Positions 1 through 5,488 are shown, numbered from the stretch's first letter. The stretch: 7,414 bases of DNA from an uncultured bacterium (GCA_905215275.1 CAJMPE010000100.1:1-7414), one strand, 5' to 3'. Program-made: numbers and translations. Notes: a model not told the origin generated them from the letters alone.

Positions 1-1
1 C

Positions 2-115
2 CGGTTCGACCGGGCCGCGCGGCAAGGAGATATATTGCCAGACCGCGAAGCGATGTGGGACGTCAATTCCACTCTTCACAAGTCCTACACAACATATCGC
101 TTCCTATATAAGTAA
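2..115 (+). CDS. Possible 3' end of a plus-strand gene (partial, unidentified)
   Basis: This frame is open from the left edge and ends in two in-frame stops in a row, TAA (113-115) and TAG (116-118). It gives 37 C-terminal residues that include LPDREAMWDVN and end in YTTYRFLYK. Third codon positions are mostly G or C in the first half, as expected for coding DNA here, and the DNA turns AT-rich after the stop. I do not recognise the family. If real, the gene converges on the rplT operon. Two alternatives cannot be excluded. One is a 26-codon ORF starting at TTG 35, with AAGGAG five bases upstream. The other is a leftward gene starting at the minus-strand GTG at 77-79, whose frame is open to the edge. 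Sequence to the left would decide. Confidence 0.35.
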   Translation, partial: RFDRAARQGDILPDREAMWDVNSTLHKSYTTYRFLYK

Positions 116-242
116 TAGAAAGGCTGATGCAGAAAAACTGCACGTATCAGATGATGACCCTTCGATTAAGAGATATATAAAGATCGGTCACCTGTAAGTG
201 TCTATCTACCCGCGCTTTTGCTATATAAACCAGCGCTCTAGA
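116..242. other. AT-rich intergenic stretch, no gene seen
   Basis: No convincing ORF lies here. The stretch is clearly more AT-rich than its surroundings and holds TATATA at 174-179 and 222-227. An imperfect hairpin is visible at 124-150: CTGA pairs with TCAG, and TGCAG with CTGCA around an AAAAA loop, with an unpaired CGTA on one side. No T-run follows it on either strand, so I do not call it a terminator. A weak leftward promoter could be read as TAGACA (199-204) with a TATATA box 19 bases further on. It is too poor to call. Confidence 0.4.
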
Positions 243-280
243 TAAAAAGAGGGAGTGCCGCGCACAGTGCGACACTCCCC
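243..280 (-). terminator. Rho-independent terminator after rplT
   Basis: Read on the minus strand, GGGAGTGTCGC pairs with GCGGCACTCCC over 11 bp (one G-T pair) around a short loop, and CTCTTTTTATC follows. It starts 21 bases after the rplT stop and closes the infC-rpmI-rplT operon. On the plus strand there is no T-run after the stem, so it should work in one direction only. Confidence 0.9.
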
Positions 281-300
281 TAGCGATTCAACAGAATCTA

Positions 301-660
301 TTAGGCCTCGAGAGCCTTCTTGGCAATGGTAGCCAGCTCGTTGAAGGACTCGATGTCCTCGTAAGCCATCTGAGCCAGGACCTTACGGTCGAGCTCGATG
401 CCGGCAACCTTCAGGCCGTGCATGAACTGAGAGTAAGAGATGTCGTTCAGGCGAGCAGCAGCGTTGATACGGGTGATCCAGAGAGAGCGGATCTCGCGCT
501 TCTTGTTGCGGCGATCACGATACTGATACTGCAGGGAGTGCTGGACCTGCTCTTTAGCATGCTTGTAAGTACGCGAAGCGGCACCGTAGTAACCCTTCGC
601 ACGGTGCATAACGGTACGGCGCTTCTTCTTGGCGGCAACAGCGCGCTTAATACGTGCCAT
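301..660 (-). CDS. rplT: 50S ribosomal protein L20
   Basis: L20 binds 23S rRNA early in assembly of the large ribosomal subunit, and in several bacteria it also represses its own operon. The 119-residue product has the normal family length. It opens with the basic segment MARIKRAVAAKKKRR, followed by AKGYYGAASRTYKHA, then the highly conserved core RDRRNKKREIRSLWITRIN at about residues 48-66 and the C-terminal domain with FMHGLKVAGIELDRKVLA. The ATG start is supported by AGGAG (plus-strand CTCCT at 671-675) ten bases upstream. It is the last gene of infC-rpmI-rplT, with 46 bp to rpmI, and a strong terminator follows. If L20 controls this operon as it does in Bacillus subtilis, the target would lie in the infC leader. 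That last point is inference. Confidence 0.97.
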   Translation of the reverse strand: MARIKRAVAAKKKRRTVMHRAKGYYGAASRTYKHAKEQVQHSLQYQYRDRRNKKREIRSLWITRINAAARLNDISYSQFMHGLKVAGIELDRKVLAQMAYEDIESFNELATIAKKALEA

Positions 661-706
661 GTTCTATCAACTCCTAGACGGTAAAACGAAAAACGGGAAC
701 GCGAAC

Positions 707-898
707 TTAGGCGAGACGCGACTTGATGACCTTGCGGTCGGCAGCGGCGATCTCGGTCTCCTGACGGAAGCCACGCTTACGCTTGGTGGACTTCTTGCTC
801 AGGATGTGGCTCTTGAAAGCCTTGGCGCGCATAAGCTTGCCGGTACCAGTCTTGCGGAAACGCTTCTTGGTGCCGCTGTGGGACTTCATCTTAGGCAT
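707..898 (-). CDS. rpmI: 50S ribosomal protein L35
   Basis: L35 is a small, very basic protein of the large ribosomal subunit. The 63-residue product is of normal length and carries the family signature near its start (MPKMKSHSGTKKRFRKTGTG), then RAKAFKSHIL and a Lys/Arg-rich tail with KKSTKRKRGFRQ. The ATG at 896-898 is preceded by AAGGAG (minus strand, 905-910) six bases away. It sits between infC (32 bp upstream) and rplT (46 bp downstream). This is the classic infC-rpmI-rplT order, so it is almost certainly co-transcribed and translated in step with L20. Confidence 0.96.
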   Translation of the reverse strand: MPKMKSHSGTKKRFRKTGTGKLMRAKAFKSHILSKKSTKRKRGFRQETEIAAADRKVIKSRLA

Positions 899-930
899 GA
901 AATACTCCTTAATCGGTTACAGAACACTAG

Positions 931-1485
931 TTACTTAGTATCGCTTGCCGCTTTATCCTCATCGAAGGCGCCCTTAATCGGGGCGAGCAGCATAAGCATG
1001 TTACGGCCTTCCATCTTAGGCTTGGACTCGACCGTAGCGTAAGGCTTGAGATCCTCGGCGAGACGCTCGAGAACGTTAAGACCCTGCTCCGGGTGAGCCA
1101 TCTCACGGCCGCGGAACATGATGGTGATCTTAACGCGTGCGCCCTTCTTGAGGAAACGCAGAACGTGGCCCTTCTTGGTCTCGTAATCGCCAACGTCGAT
1201 CTTGGGTCGGAACTTCATTTCCTTGACCTCGACCTTGGACTGGTTCTTACGAGCAGCCTTGGCCTTCATGGCCTGCTGGTACTTGAACTTACCGTAGTCC
1301 ATGACCTTGCAGACCGGCGGCTCCGCGTTGGGAGCGATCTCGACCAGGTCGAGACCCTGATCGTCAGCGACGCGCTGGGCATCGCGGATGGCGAACAGGC
1401 CGAGCTGAGAGCCATCGACGCCAATCAAACGGCACGAAGATGCAGTGATCTCGTCGTTGATGCGGGTGTCATCAGACTTAGCTAT
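931..1485 (-). CDS. infC: Translation initiation factor IF-3, probable AUA start
   Basis: IF-3 binds the 30S subunit, blocks premature 50S joining and rejects wrong start codons and initiator tRNAs. Seen here: the N-terminal domain beginning with DTRINDEI, with GLFAIRDAQRVADDQGLDLVE; the linker region KVMDYGKFKYQQAMKAK; and the C-terminal domain with KEMKFRPKIDVGDYETK, VKITIMFRGREMAH and a closing LMLLAPIKG. I start it at the ATA codon (1483-1485), giving 184 residues. A perfect GGAGG (1494-1498) lies eight bases upstream of ATA. The only ATG, at 1498-1500, overlaps that GGAGG and has no ribosome binding site of its own. Rare AUU, AUC or AUA starts are a known hallmark of infC and allow IF-3 to repress itself. 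The ATG-started form would add five residues (MEVGK). The gene identity is certain; the start is likely. Confidence 0.95.
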   Translation of the reverse strand: MAKSDDTRINDEITASSCRLIGVDGSQLGLFAIRDAQRVADDQGLDLVEIAPNAEPPVCKVMDYGKFKYQQAMKAKAARKNQSKVEVKEMKFRPKIDVGDYETKKGHVLRFLKKGARVKITIMFRGREMAHPEQGLNVLERLAEDLKPYATVESKPKMEGRNMLMLLAPIKGAFDEDKAASDTK

Positions 1486-1498
1486 TTTCCCTACCTCC
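1483..1498 (-). promoter_or_regulatory. infC Shine-Dalgarno and noncanonical ATA start
   Basis: On the minus strand the order is GGAGG (1494-1498), TAGGGAAA (eight bases), then ATA (1483-1485) followed by GCT AAG. The spacing is ideal for initiation at ATA. The in-frame ATG (1498-1500) shares its last base with GGAGG and cannot use it. In the family, a weak start discriminated by IF-3 itself gives negative feedback. The use of ATA here is inferred from spacing. Confidence 0.75.
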
Positions 1499-1504
1499 AT
1501 TCAT

Positions 1505-1539
1505 AAAAAAATAACCCGGCGCTTCTTTGCAACCAGGTC
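1505..1539 (-). terminator. Terminator-like attenuator just before infC
   Basis: On the minus strand GACCTGG pairs with CCGGGTT, and after a one-base bulge TGC pairs with GCG around the loop AAAGAA. The stem is followed by A and seven T residues. It ends only a few bases before the infC ribosome binding site and lies inside the infC leader, so it is best read as a conditional terminator rather than the end of an upstream unit. The Bacillus subtilis infC operon is controlled by L20-dependent attenuation in its leader. The same logic here is inference. Confidence 0.7.
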
Positions 1540-1702
1540 GTACACATAGACATCCTCGGTATGAGGAAGGGAATCTAGGTTGTATGACCAGTCAGCTGCT
1601 CATTGGCGCCAAAAGGTGGGAACCCTCGGGTTCCTCTTTAGGGCATTGCGGGAACAACGCCTTGCGAATAATAACACGTACCGCGCGTTATCACATTACG
1701 TA
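1540..1702 (-). promoter_or_regulatory. infC leader with alternative RNA structures
   Basis: This stretch has no credible gene and should hold the infC promoter and untranslated leader. Visible elements: GGAACCC/GGGTTCC inverted repeat (1619-1634); the perfect palindrome TTGGCGCCAA (1603-1612); CCTC/GAGG stem (1554-1566); and a minus-strand CAACC-T-AG (1575-1582) able to pair with CTGGTTG, which overlaps the upstream arm of the attenuator stem. That pairing would compete with the terminator, as an antiterminator does. A possible -10 is TATTAT (1668-1673), but the hexamer 17 bases upstream (ATGTGA) matches the -35 consensus at only three of six positions, so the promoter is not firmly placed. 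Confidence 0.5.
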
Positions 1703-1770
1703 CACGAAAAAGGGGGCCTTGACCCCCTTGAAGCGCAGGTGCATGTATGGTGCCCGAGGCGAGACTCGAA
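1703..1770 (-). repeat. Displaced second copy of the tRNA-Leu 3' end and terminator
   Basis: Bases 1740-1770 are identical over 31 bp to 1924-1954. They cover the tRNA-Leu sequence from the first T of the T-loop through the acceptor 3' strand, CCA and eight further bases. After a 7-base spacer unlike the 8-base one in the other copy, 1703-1732 is identical over 30 bp to 1886-1915 and holds the terminator. The rest of the tRNA is absent, so no functional tRNA is encoded. The layout resembles the direct repeats left when a tyrosine-integrase element enters a tRNA 3' end, but only about 115 bp lie between the copies. A local duplication would look similar. Confidence 0.85.
1707..1729 (-). terminator. 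Second copy of the tRNA-Leu terminator
   Basis: The minus strand reads AAGGGGG, loop TCAAGG, CCCCCTT, and continues into a run of T. It repeats the terminator at 1890-1912. Because it is immediately upstream of the infC leader, it should also keep readthrough from the tRNA and transglutaminase genes out of the translation operon. Confidence 0.75.
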
Positions 1771-1774
1771 GGGC

Positions 1775-1854
1775 CTTCGCTCCGCGAAGCCCCGGGCTTC
1801 GGGCGCATGGCGCCCTCGCCACGCTCCGCTACAAACAGGCCACAGGCCTGTTTG
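1775..1854. repeat. Cluster of four short perfect hairpins
   Basis: Four inverted repeats lie in 80 bp with loops of one to three bases: CTTCGC/GCGAAG (1775-1789, loop TCC), CGAAGCCC/GGGCTTCG (1785-1801, one-base centre), GGGCGC/GCGCCC (1801-1815, loop ATG) and CAAACAGGCC/GGCCTGTTTG (1832-1854, loop ACA). The first two overlap and exclude each other. The octamer CGCTCCGC occurs three times (1778, 1822, 1860). No coding sequence is supported. The block fills the space between intact tRNA-Leu with its terminator and the displaced tRNA 3' end. It may be a REP-like or small mobile insert, or a remnant of one. Confidence 0.7.
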
Positions 1855-1885
1855 CTTAACGCTCCGCGCGCTCACGCGAGTTCGG

Positions 1886-1954
1886 CACGAAAAAGGGGGC
1901 CTTGACCCCCTTGAACGCTCACTTGCATGTATGGTGCCCGAGGCGAGACTCGAA
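1886..1954 (-). repeat. Native copy of the tRNA-Leu 3' end/terminator repeat
   Basis: This is the partner of the repeat at 1703-1770. It contains the last part of the intact tRNA-Leu gene from the T-loop, its encoded CCA, and the terminator. The two copies start 183-184 bp apart. Identity stops exactly at the first T of the T-loop, a boundary also used by integrases that target tRNA genes. Confidence 0.85.
1890..1912 (-). terminator. Rho-independent terminator of tRNA-Leu
   Basis: The minus strand has AAGGGGG, loop TCAAGG, CCCCCTT, continuing into TTTCG. It begins 20 bases after the encoded CCA, as expected for the end of a tRNA transcript. Confidence 0.8.
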
Positions 1955-2018
1955 CTCGCACGTTGTTGCCAACGGTGGATTTTGAGTCCACTGCGTCTGC
2001 CAATTCCGCCACTCGGGC
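1932..2018 (-). tRNA. tRNA-Leu, anticodon CAA
   Basis: The gene folds as a class II tRNA. The acceptor arm is GCCCGAG (from 2018) with CTCGGGC (1936-1942), discriminator A and encoded CCA (1932-1934). The D-loop carries AATTGGCAGAC. The anticodon arm is GTGGA / CTCAAAA / TCCAC, giving anticodon CAA, which reads the Leu codon UUG. The long variable arm CGTTGGCAACAACG and the T-arm GCGAG / TTCGAGT / CTCGC follow. The 5' end lies 39 bp after the stop of the transglutaminase-like gene. I see no strong separate promoter in that gap (GATAAA is the best -10-like hexamer), so it may be partly co-transcribed. Its 3' end is duplicated about 180 bp further on. Confidence 0.96.
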
Positions 2019-2057
2019 ACGTAATGCGTGAGTTAGTTTATCACAGCTTTCTGTTGA

Positions 2058-3491
2058 TTAGTCCGAAAATGGAACTTCGAGCATTTCGATAAGCTCAACC
2101 TTGCGCAACATCTCCCGCTTACGACATCCACGTCCGTCAACCGAGGCCTCGCCCATCTGGTTGTCATAGGGGTCCTCACGCATGCCATCGAAAGCAGGCA
2201 CAAGCTCAGCCTGGAATCGATTGTTGGCCACCATACGCCACGGGTCGAGATTGCCAAAGTAGTGACGACGACGCCACTCCTCCCCCATCCTGCGTGCCGA
2301 GGAACCAAACGATACGTCGGCGTTAAGCCACCCGGTCTGTGGCGTATAGAACTCAGCCCAATCGTGCGGCCCCACCGAATCGGGAGCAACATACAGGCCA
2401 CTCTGCCAACGGGCAGGAACGCCCGCAATGCGGCACATGGTGATAAACGTGAGCGCCATAACGCCGCAATCGCCGCGGAGCGAGTGTGCACAGTCATCGG
2501 CAATAGATCCCAAAAGCAGGTACGGTGGCTGATAGCGATAGTCAATATGCTGTGTCAGGTAATCATAGATAGCACGAGCGCGATCGAGCGGATCCTCGAG
2601 CCCGTCAATAACACGCTCCGTCAACTGTCGCAGGTACGGCGTGAACGCAATGTGCGGACGGTCCTCGGAGGTGTCCTCGGGCAGTGGCGCGTCCATACAG
2701 GGATGCGATGGGAGCGCGCCACCATAGATATCGCAATAGGCGGCATCGATGTGATAGCGATAGGTCACCGAGAATGAATGTTCAGTCGAAGATATCCGAG
2801 AGGCAGTACGAGCCGAAACGTTTTCTGAGGCAACATTCCCCTCCGGCGTCATATCGAGAATCTCGATATGAGACTGTTGACGACAGGCGGCGGCAACGGG
2901 TAGCCACGCGCGAACAGTCTCTCCCTCCAGAGCCCCGGGGACAGACACGGATGCCTTAAGCGTGATGACGCGAGTCAACCCGTTTTGCGACTCCATCTCC
3001 CTGAGCATCTGGTTACGCAGCGCAATGCCGTCCGCAGAATCGGGACGCAGGCTAGGAACCTCCTTGGGGTACACGCGAAGCGAATCAAGGAAGTTGTCGA
3101 GAACGAACAGCTCGCCATCGATAAAGCGCCAGTCAATACGCTTACGATCAATCAGGTCGTCAAACTGCTCTTCGGTAAACTCTGGCCACTCCTCGCGAAT
3201 CATCGCAATGGCTCGATCACGCGACACCGAAAAATGAAGCGGCGTCTCGAGCATGCGATACCGCTCGGCACGAACACAAGCAGCCAGCGAAGGCTCAGGG
3301 TTCTGCTCCAAAAGGCGATCGCAAGCAGCAACAGCCTGCGTCAAATACCCGGCATCCTTAAGACGAAGAATCTCGGGCGGTAGTCCAATATCGAGATGGC
3401 GAAAATCATCACAGCAAACATCAACAGAGCAACCAACAGGGCCCTCGTCAATAACCTTCCCATCAGAAGGCAGCACATCAATAACAGCCAT
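2058..3491 (-). CDS. Cytoplasmic transglutaminase-like domain protein
   Basis: This belongs to the transglutaminase-like, papain-fold superfamily, whose bacterial members are mostly cysteine proteases or amidases of unknown substrate. With the ATG start the protein has 477 residues. The catalytic triad is visible: Cys342 in LRGDCGVMA, His376 in GPHDWAEFY and Asp392 in LNADVSFG. The N-terminal 130 residues look helical (EILRLKDAGYLTQAVAACDRLLEQNPEP and following) and a beta-rich middle part precedes the catalytic domain. There is no signal peptide or membrane segment, so it should be cytoplasmic. The start at 3491 has GGAG seven bases upstream; a GTG six codons earlier (3507-3509) has no ribosome binding site. 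A promoter lies just upstream and tRNA-Leu follows. Substrate unknown. Confidence 0.85.
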   Translation of the reverse strand: MAVIDVLPSDGKVIDEGPVGCSVDVCCDDFRHLDIGLPPEILRLKDAGYLTQAVAACDRLLEQNPEPSLAACVRAERYRMLETPLHFSVSRDRAIAMIREEWPEFTEEQFDDLIDRKRIDWRFIDGELFVLDNFLDSLRVYPKEVPSLRPDSADGIALRNQMLREMESQNGLTRVITLKASVSVPGALEGETVRAWLPVAAACRQQSHIEILDMTPEGNVASENVSARTASRISSTEHSFSVTYRYHIDAAYCDIYGGALPSHPCMDAPLPEDTSEDRPHIAFTPYLRQLTERVIDGLEDPLDRARAIYDYLTQHIDYRYQPPYLLLGSIADDCAHSLRGDCGVMALTFITMCRIAGVPARWQSGLYVAPDSVGPHDWAEFYTPQTGWLNADVSFGSSARRMGEEWRRRHYFGNLDPWRMVANNRFQAELVPAFDGMREDPYDNQMGEASVDGRGCRKREMLRKVELIEMLEVPFSD

Positions 3492-3526
3492 ACCAAAACT
3501 CCAAGTCACTAGAACGCTTGAAGTCC

Positions 3527-3555
3527 ATTGTAGCGAGATAAAAAGAAAGCCCCAA
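3527..3555 (-). promoter_or_regulatory. Sigma-70-type promoter for the transglutaminase-like gene
   Basis: On the minus strand, TTGGGG (3550-3555) and TACAAT (3527-3532) are separated by exactly 17 bases. The -10 matches the consensus at five of six positions and the -35 keeps TTG. Transcription would begin near 3520, leaving a leader of about 30 bases before the ATG at 3491. Confidence 0.6.
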
Positions 3556-3623
3556 TAAAGGAACCCTCAACACCGATAAACGGTACCTATAAAAATGAAT
3601 TCAGCCTCGCAACCCTGCGGCGT

Positions 3624-3723
3624 TAAACAAAGGAAGCCCCGTCCCCAGAAACTGTTTCCTTGGCGCGACTTCTGGCGAAGCCAGGTGAGCGCAAAGGAAA
3701 CAGTGTAGGGGGACGGGGCTTCC
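3624..3723 (-). terminator. Very long hairpin after fba, probable terminator or repeat element
   Basis: A 15-bp perfect outer stem, GGAAGCCCCGTCCCC (3632-3646) with GGGGACGGGGCTTCC (3709-3723), encloses a 16-bp middle stem with one mismatch (3651-3666 with 3689-3704) and a 5-bp tip, CTGGC/GCCAG around GAA (3672-3684). On the minus strand it begins 20 bases after the fba stop and is followed by TTTGTTT, a weak T-tract. It probably ends fba transcription. It is far longer than an ordinary terminator and resembles palindromic interspersed repeats, or an RNase III substrate. Confidence 0.7.
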
Positions 3724-3743
3724 GGCGGGAAGTTTAGCGACGC

Positions 3744-4610
3744 TTACGCCTTGTTGACGGAGCCAAACTCCTCCATGAGCTCCTTGGTGCGGGCAACGAT
3801 GTTGTCGCGACCAGGCTTGAGGAGCTTGCGGGGATCAAAGCCCTTGCCCTGCTGATCCTTGCCAGCCTCGATGTACTCGCGGACGCCCTTGGCGAAGACG
3901 AGCTGCAGGTCGGTGTTGACGTTGATCTTGGAGATGCCCAGGGAGATGGCCTTCTTGATCTGATCCTCGGGGATGCCGGTGCCACCGTGCAGGACGAGGG
4001 GCAGGTCGCCGGTCTCGGCCTTGATCTCGCCCAGACGCTCGAAGGAAAGGCCAGCCCAGTCGGCAGGGTACACGCCGTGGATGTTGCCGATACCGCATGC
4101 GAGGAAGTCGACGCCCAGGTCAGCAATCTGCTTGCACTCAGCAGGATCAGCGAGCTCGCCGCTGGAGGTCACGCCGTCCTCGGTGCCGCCGATGCCGCCG
4201 ACCTCGGCCTCGATGGACATGCCCTTGGAGTGGGCAAGCTCAACGAGCTCCTTGGTGCGGTCGAGGTTAAGCTGGAAGGTCTCCTCGTGAGAGCCGTCAT
4301 ACATGATGGACGTGAAGCCGGCCTCGATGCACTTGAAGCAGTCCTCGTAAGAACCGTGATCGAGGTGAAGGGCGACGGGAACGGTAACGCCCGTGGCCTC
4401 GACGGCAGCCTTGACCATGTCGGCGCAGACCTTGAAACCGCCCATCCACTTAGCGGCACCAGCGGTGCACTGAAGGATCAGCGGAGACTTGGCCTCCTCG
4501 GCGGCCTGGAGAATAGCCAGGGTCCACTCGAGGTTGTTGGTGTTGAAGGCACCGAGACCGTACTTGCCGGCCTCGGCCTTCTTGAGCATGTCTGCTGCGT
4601 TGACGAGCAT
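3744..4610 (-). CDS. fba: Fructose-1,6-bisphosphate aldolase, class II
   Basis: This zinc-dependent enzyme reversibly splits fructose 1,6-bisphosphate into dihydroxyacetone phosphate and glyceraldehyde 3-phosphate in glycolysis and gluconeogenesis. The 288-residue product has the length of the short FbaA/GatY-like branch. Visible motifs: LHLDHGS (Asp84, the likely catalytic base, and zinc ligand His85), YDGSHEE (about 104-110), EAEVGGIGGTEDG (134-146), GNIHGVYP (zinc ligand His178), LHGGTGIP (zinc ligand His208) and the phosphate-binding KINVNTDLQ (from 228). The start at ATG 4608-4610 is fixed by AGGAGGT (4618-4624) seven bases away. The open frame continues upstream to 4877, but that part overlaps another gene and lacks aldolase sequence. 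A monocistronic unit is likely. Confidence 0.96.
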   Translation of the reverse strand: MLVNAADMLKKAEAGKYGLGAFNTNNLEWTLAILQAAEEAKSPLILQCTAGAAKWMGGFKVCADMVKAAVEATGVTVPVALHLDHGSYEDCFKCIEAGFTSIMYDGSHEETFQLNLDRTKELVELAHSKGMSIEAEVGGIGGTEDGVTSSGELADPAECKQIADLGVDFLACGIGNIHGVYPADWAGLSFERLGEIKAETGDLPLVLHGGTGIPEDQIKKAISLGISKINVNTDLQLVFAKGVREYIEAGKDQQGKGFDPRKLLKPGRDNIVARTKELMEEFGSVNKA

Positions 4611-4650
4611 AAAAGAAACCTCCTGTAAGGTTGCTCCGATAACGCCTGTG

Positions 4651-4659
4651 ATTTTACCA
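4651..4659 (-). promoter_or_regulatory. Candidate extended -10 promoter for fba
   Basis: The minus strand reads TGGTAAAAT. TAAAAT matches the -10 consensus at five of six positions and the TG one base upstream makes an extended -10. No good -35 lies 16-18 bases further upstream, as is common for extended -10 promoters. The leader would be about 35 bases with AGGAGGT near its end. Confidence 0.4.
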
Positions 4660-4699
4660 CGGCGCACCCGAGCATAAACGTTCGTTTGTTCACGAATAT

Positions 4700-4774
4700 C
4701 GTCCAAACAGACTTTTTTGACCGTTTGCCCTACGAAATTGACCCGTTGGGGAAAAATAGCTTGACGTTTGGACG
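4700..4774. repeat. Phased TTGAC repeats and an inverted repeat upstream of fba
   Basis: Three similar direct repeats lie on the plus strand: TTGACCGTTTG (4717), TTGACCCGTTG (4738) and TTGACGTTTGG (4761). Their starts are 21 and 23 bp apart, close to two helical turns, so all face one side of the DNA. CGTCCAAAC (4700-4708) and GTTTGGACG (4766-4774) form a 9-bp perfect inverted repeat around the first two copies. The block lies about 55-125 bp upstream of the likely fba transcription start, where activator or repressor sites are common. The binding protein is unknown. Confidence 0.45.
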
Positions 4775-4804
4775 CTTCTCGTGCTTCAGAAGCCGACTGT
4801 AAAG

Positions 4805-5488
4805 CTACACCTGCATGAAAGGGTTCTGCATGAGCTCGCGTGCCATGGTGGTCGAATCGCCATGGCCGGTTAGGCAAACGGTATCGGGCGGGAGAAGCCG
4901 GGCGAGCTTGGAGAGCGAGCGCAGAATCGCCGCCTCGTCTCCTCCAGAAAGATCGGTGCGGCCGTGCCCACCCGGAAACAGGGTGTCGCCCACAAAGGCA
5001 ATGTTCCCCTGCTCGGTGGCAGCAAACAAGACGATTCCGCCCGGCGTATGCCCTGGTGTCTCGATCACCTGCAGGCAGATATCGCCCACCTCGAGAGTAT
5101 CGCCCTCGGCGAGCAGGCGCGTCGGCTCCCCAGGGTCGGGCGTCTCAATGCCCCACATAGCTCGCTGTTCCTCGATGTTCGCATGCGGCACTGCCACATC
5201 CTTAGCACACAGCTCATACTGACAACCCTCGCCAACGGTGGTTCGCACGCCGGCAACACCACCAACATGATCGGCATGGCCGTGAGTGCATACGGCACCA
5301 AGCATGCGTACGCCGGGATGCTTGGCTCGAATATGCTCTACCAAGCGCTCGCCGTCCCATGCGGGGTCGATAATCACGCACTCATTGTCCGAAATAGCAG
5401 CATAGCTATTGGTCTGAATGGGACCATTTACGAGCGTCTCGATCTCGACCGATCCCTTGGGAGTTACATCCAAGGACACAGCACTCAT
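4805..5488 (-). CDS. MBL-fold metal-dependent hydrolase, glyoxalase II-like
   Basis: This 227-residue protein belongs to the metallo-beta-lactamase fold in the small cytoplasmic glyoxalase II/YcbL-like group, whose members often hydrolyse thioesters such as S-lactoylglutathione. The exact substrate here is unknown. Metal ligands are complete: THGHADH (His69, His71, Asp73, His74), GHTPGG (His147), GDTLF (Asp168) and GHG (His209). There is no signal peptide. The ATG at 5486-5488 has GAGGAG (minus strand, 5495-5500) six bases upstream. It follows rel by 84 bp with a perfect palindrome in the gap. In Firmicutes a similar hydrolase often lies shortly after relA, usually with dtd between them; no dtd is present here. 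The gene may share a transcript with rel. Confidence 0.9.
   Translation of the reverse strand: MSAVSLDVTPKGSVEIETLVNGPIQTNSYAAISDNECVIIDPAWDGERLVEHIRAKHPGVRMLGAVCTHGHADHVGGVAGVRTTVGEGCQYELCAKDVAVPHANIEEQRAMWGIETPDPGEPTRLLAEGDTLEVGDICLQVIETPGHTPGGIVLFAATEQGNIAFVGDTLFPGGHGRTDLSGGDEAAILRSLSKLARLLPPDTVCLTGHGDSTTMARELMQNPFMQV

Noticed and set aside
1..22. GGTTCGACC at the left edge as a tRNA T-arm
   Set aside because: The loop would not be closed by a proper five-base stem with C61, and no acceptor or CCA end follows in register.
1527..2092. Plus-strand open frames across the infC leader and tRNA-Leu
   Set aside because: They run antisense through the tRNA, the terminators and the hairpin cluster, repeat themselves because of the DNA repeat, and have no family-like sequence.
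3507..3509. Upstream GTG start for the transglutaminase-like gene
   Set aside because: No ribosome binding site precedes it, while the ATG at 3489-3491 has GGAG seven bases upstream.
3987..4628. Long plus-strand open frame antisense to fba
   Set aside because: It mirrors the codon structure of a well-identified gene, giving Leu/Ala/Gly-rich low-complexity protein with no recognisable motif.
4611..4877. In-frame N-terminal extension of the fba reading frame
   Set aside because: AGGAGGT with ideal spacing fixes the start at 4610. The extension overlaps the hydrolase gene, has no aldolase-like sequence, and covers the likely promoter.
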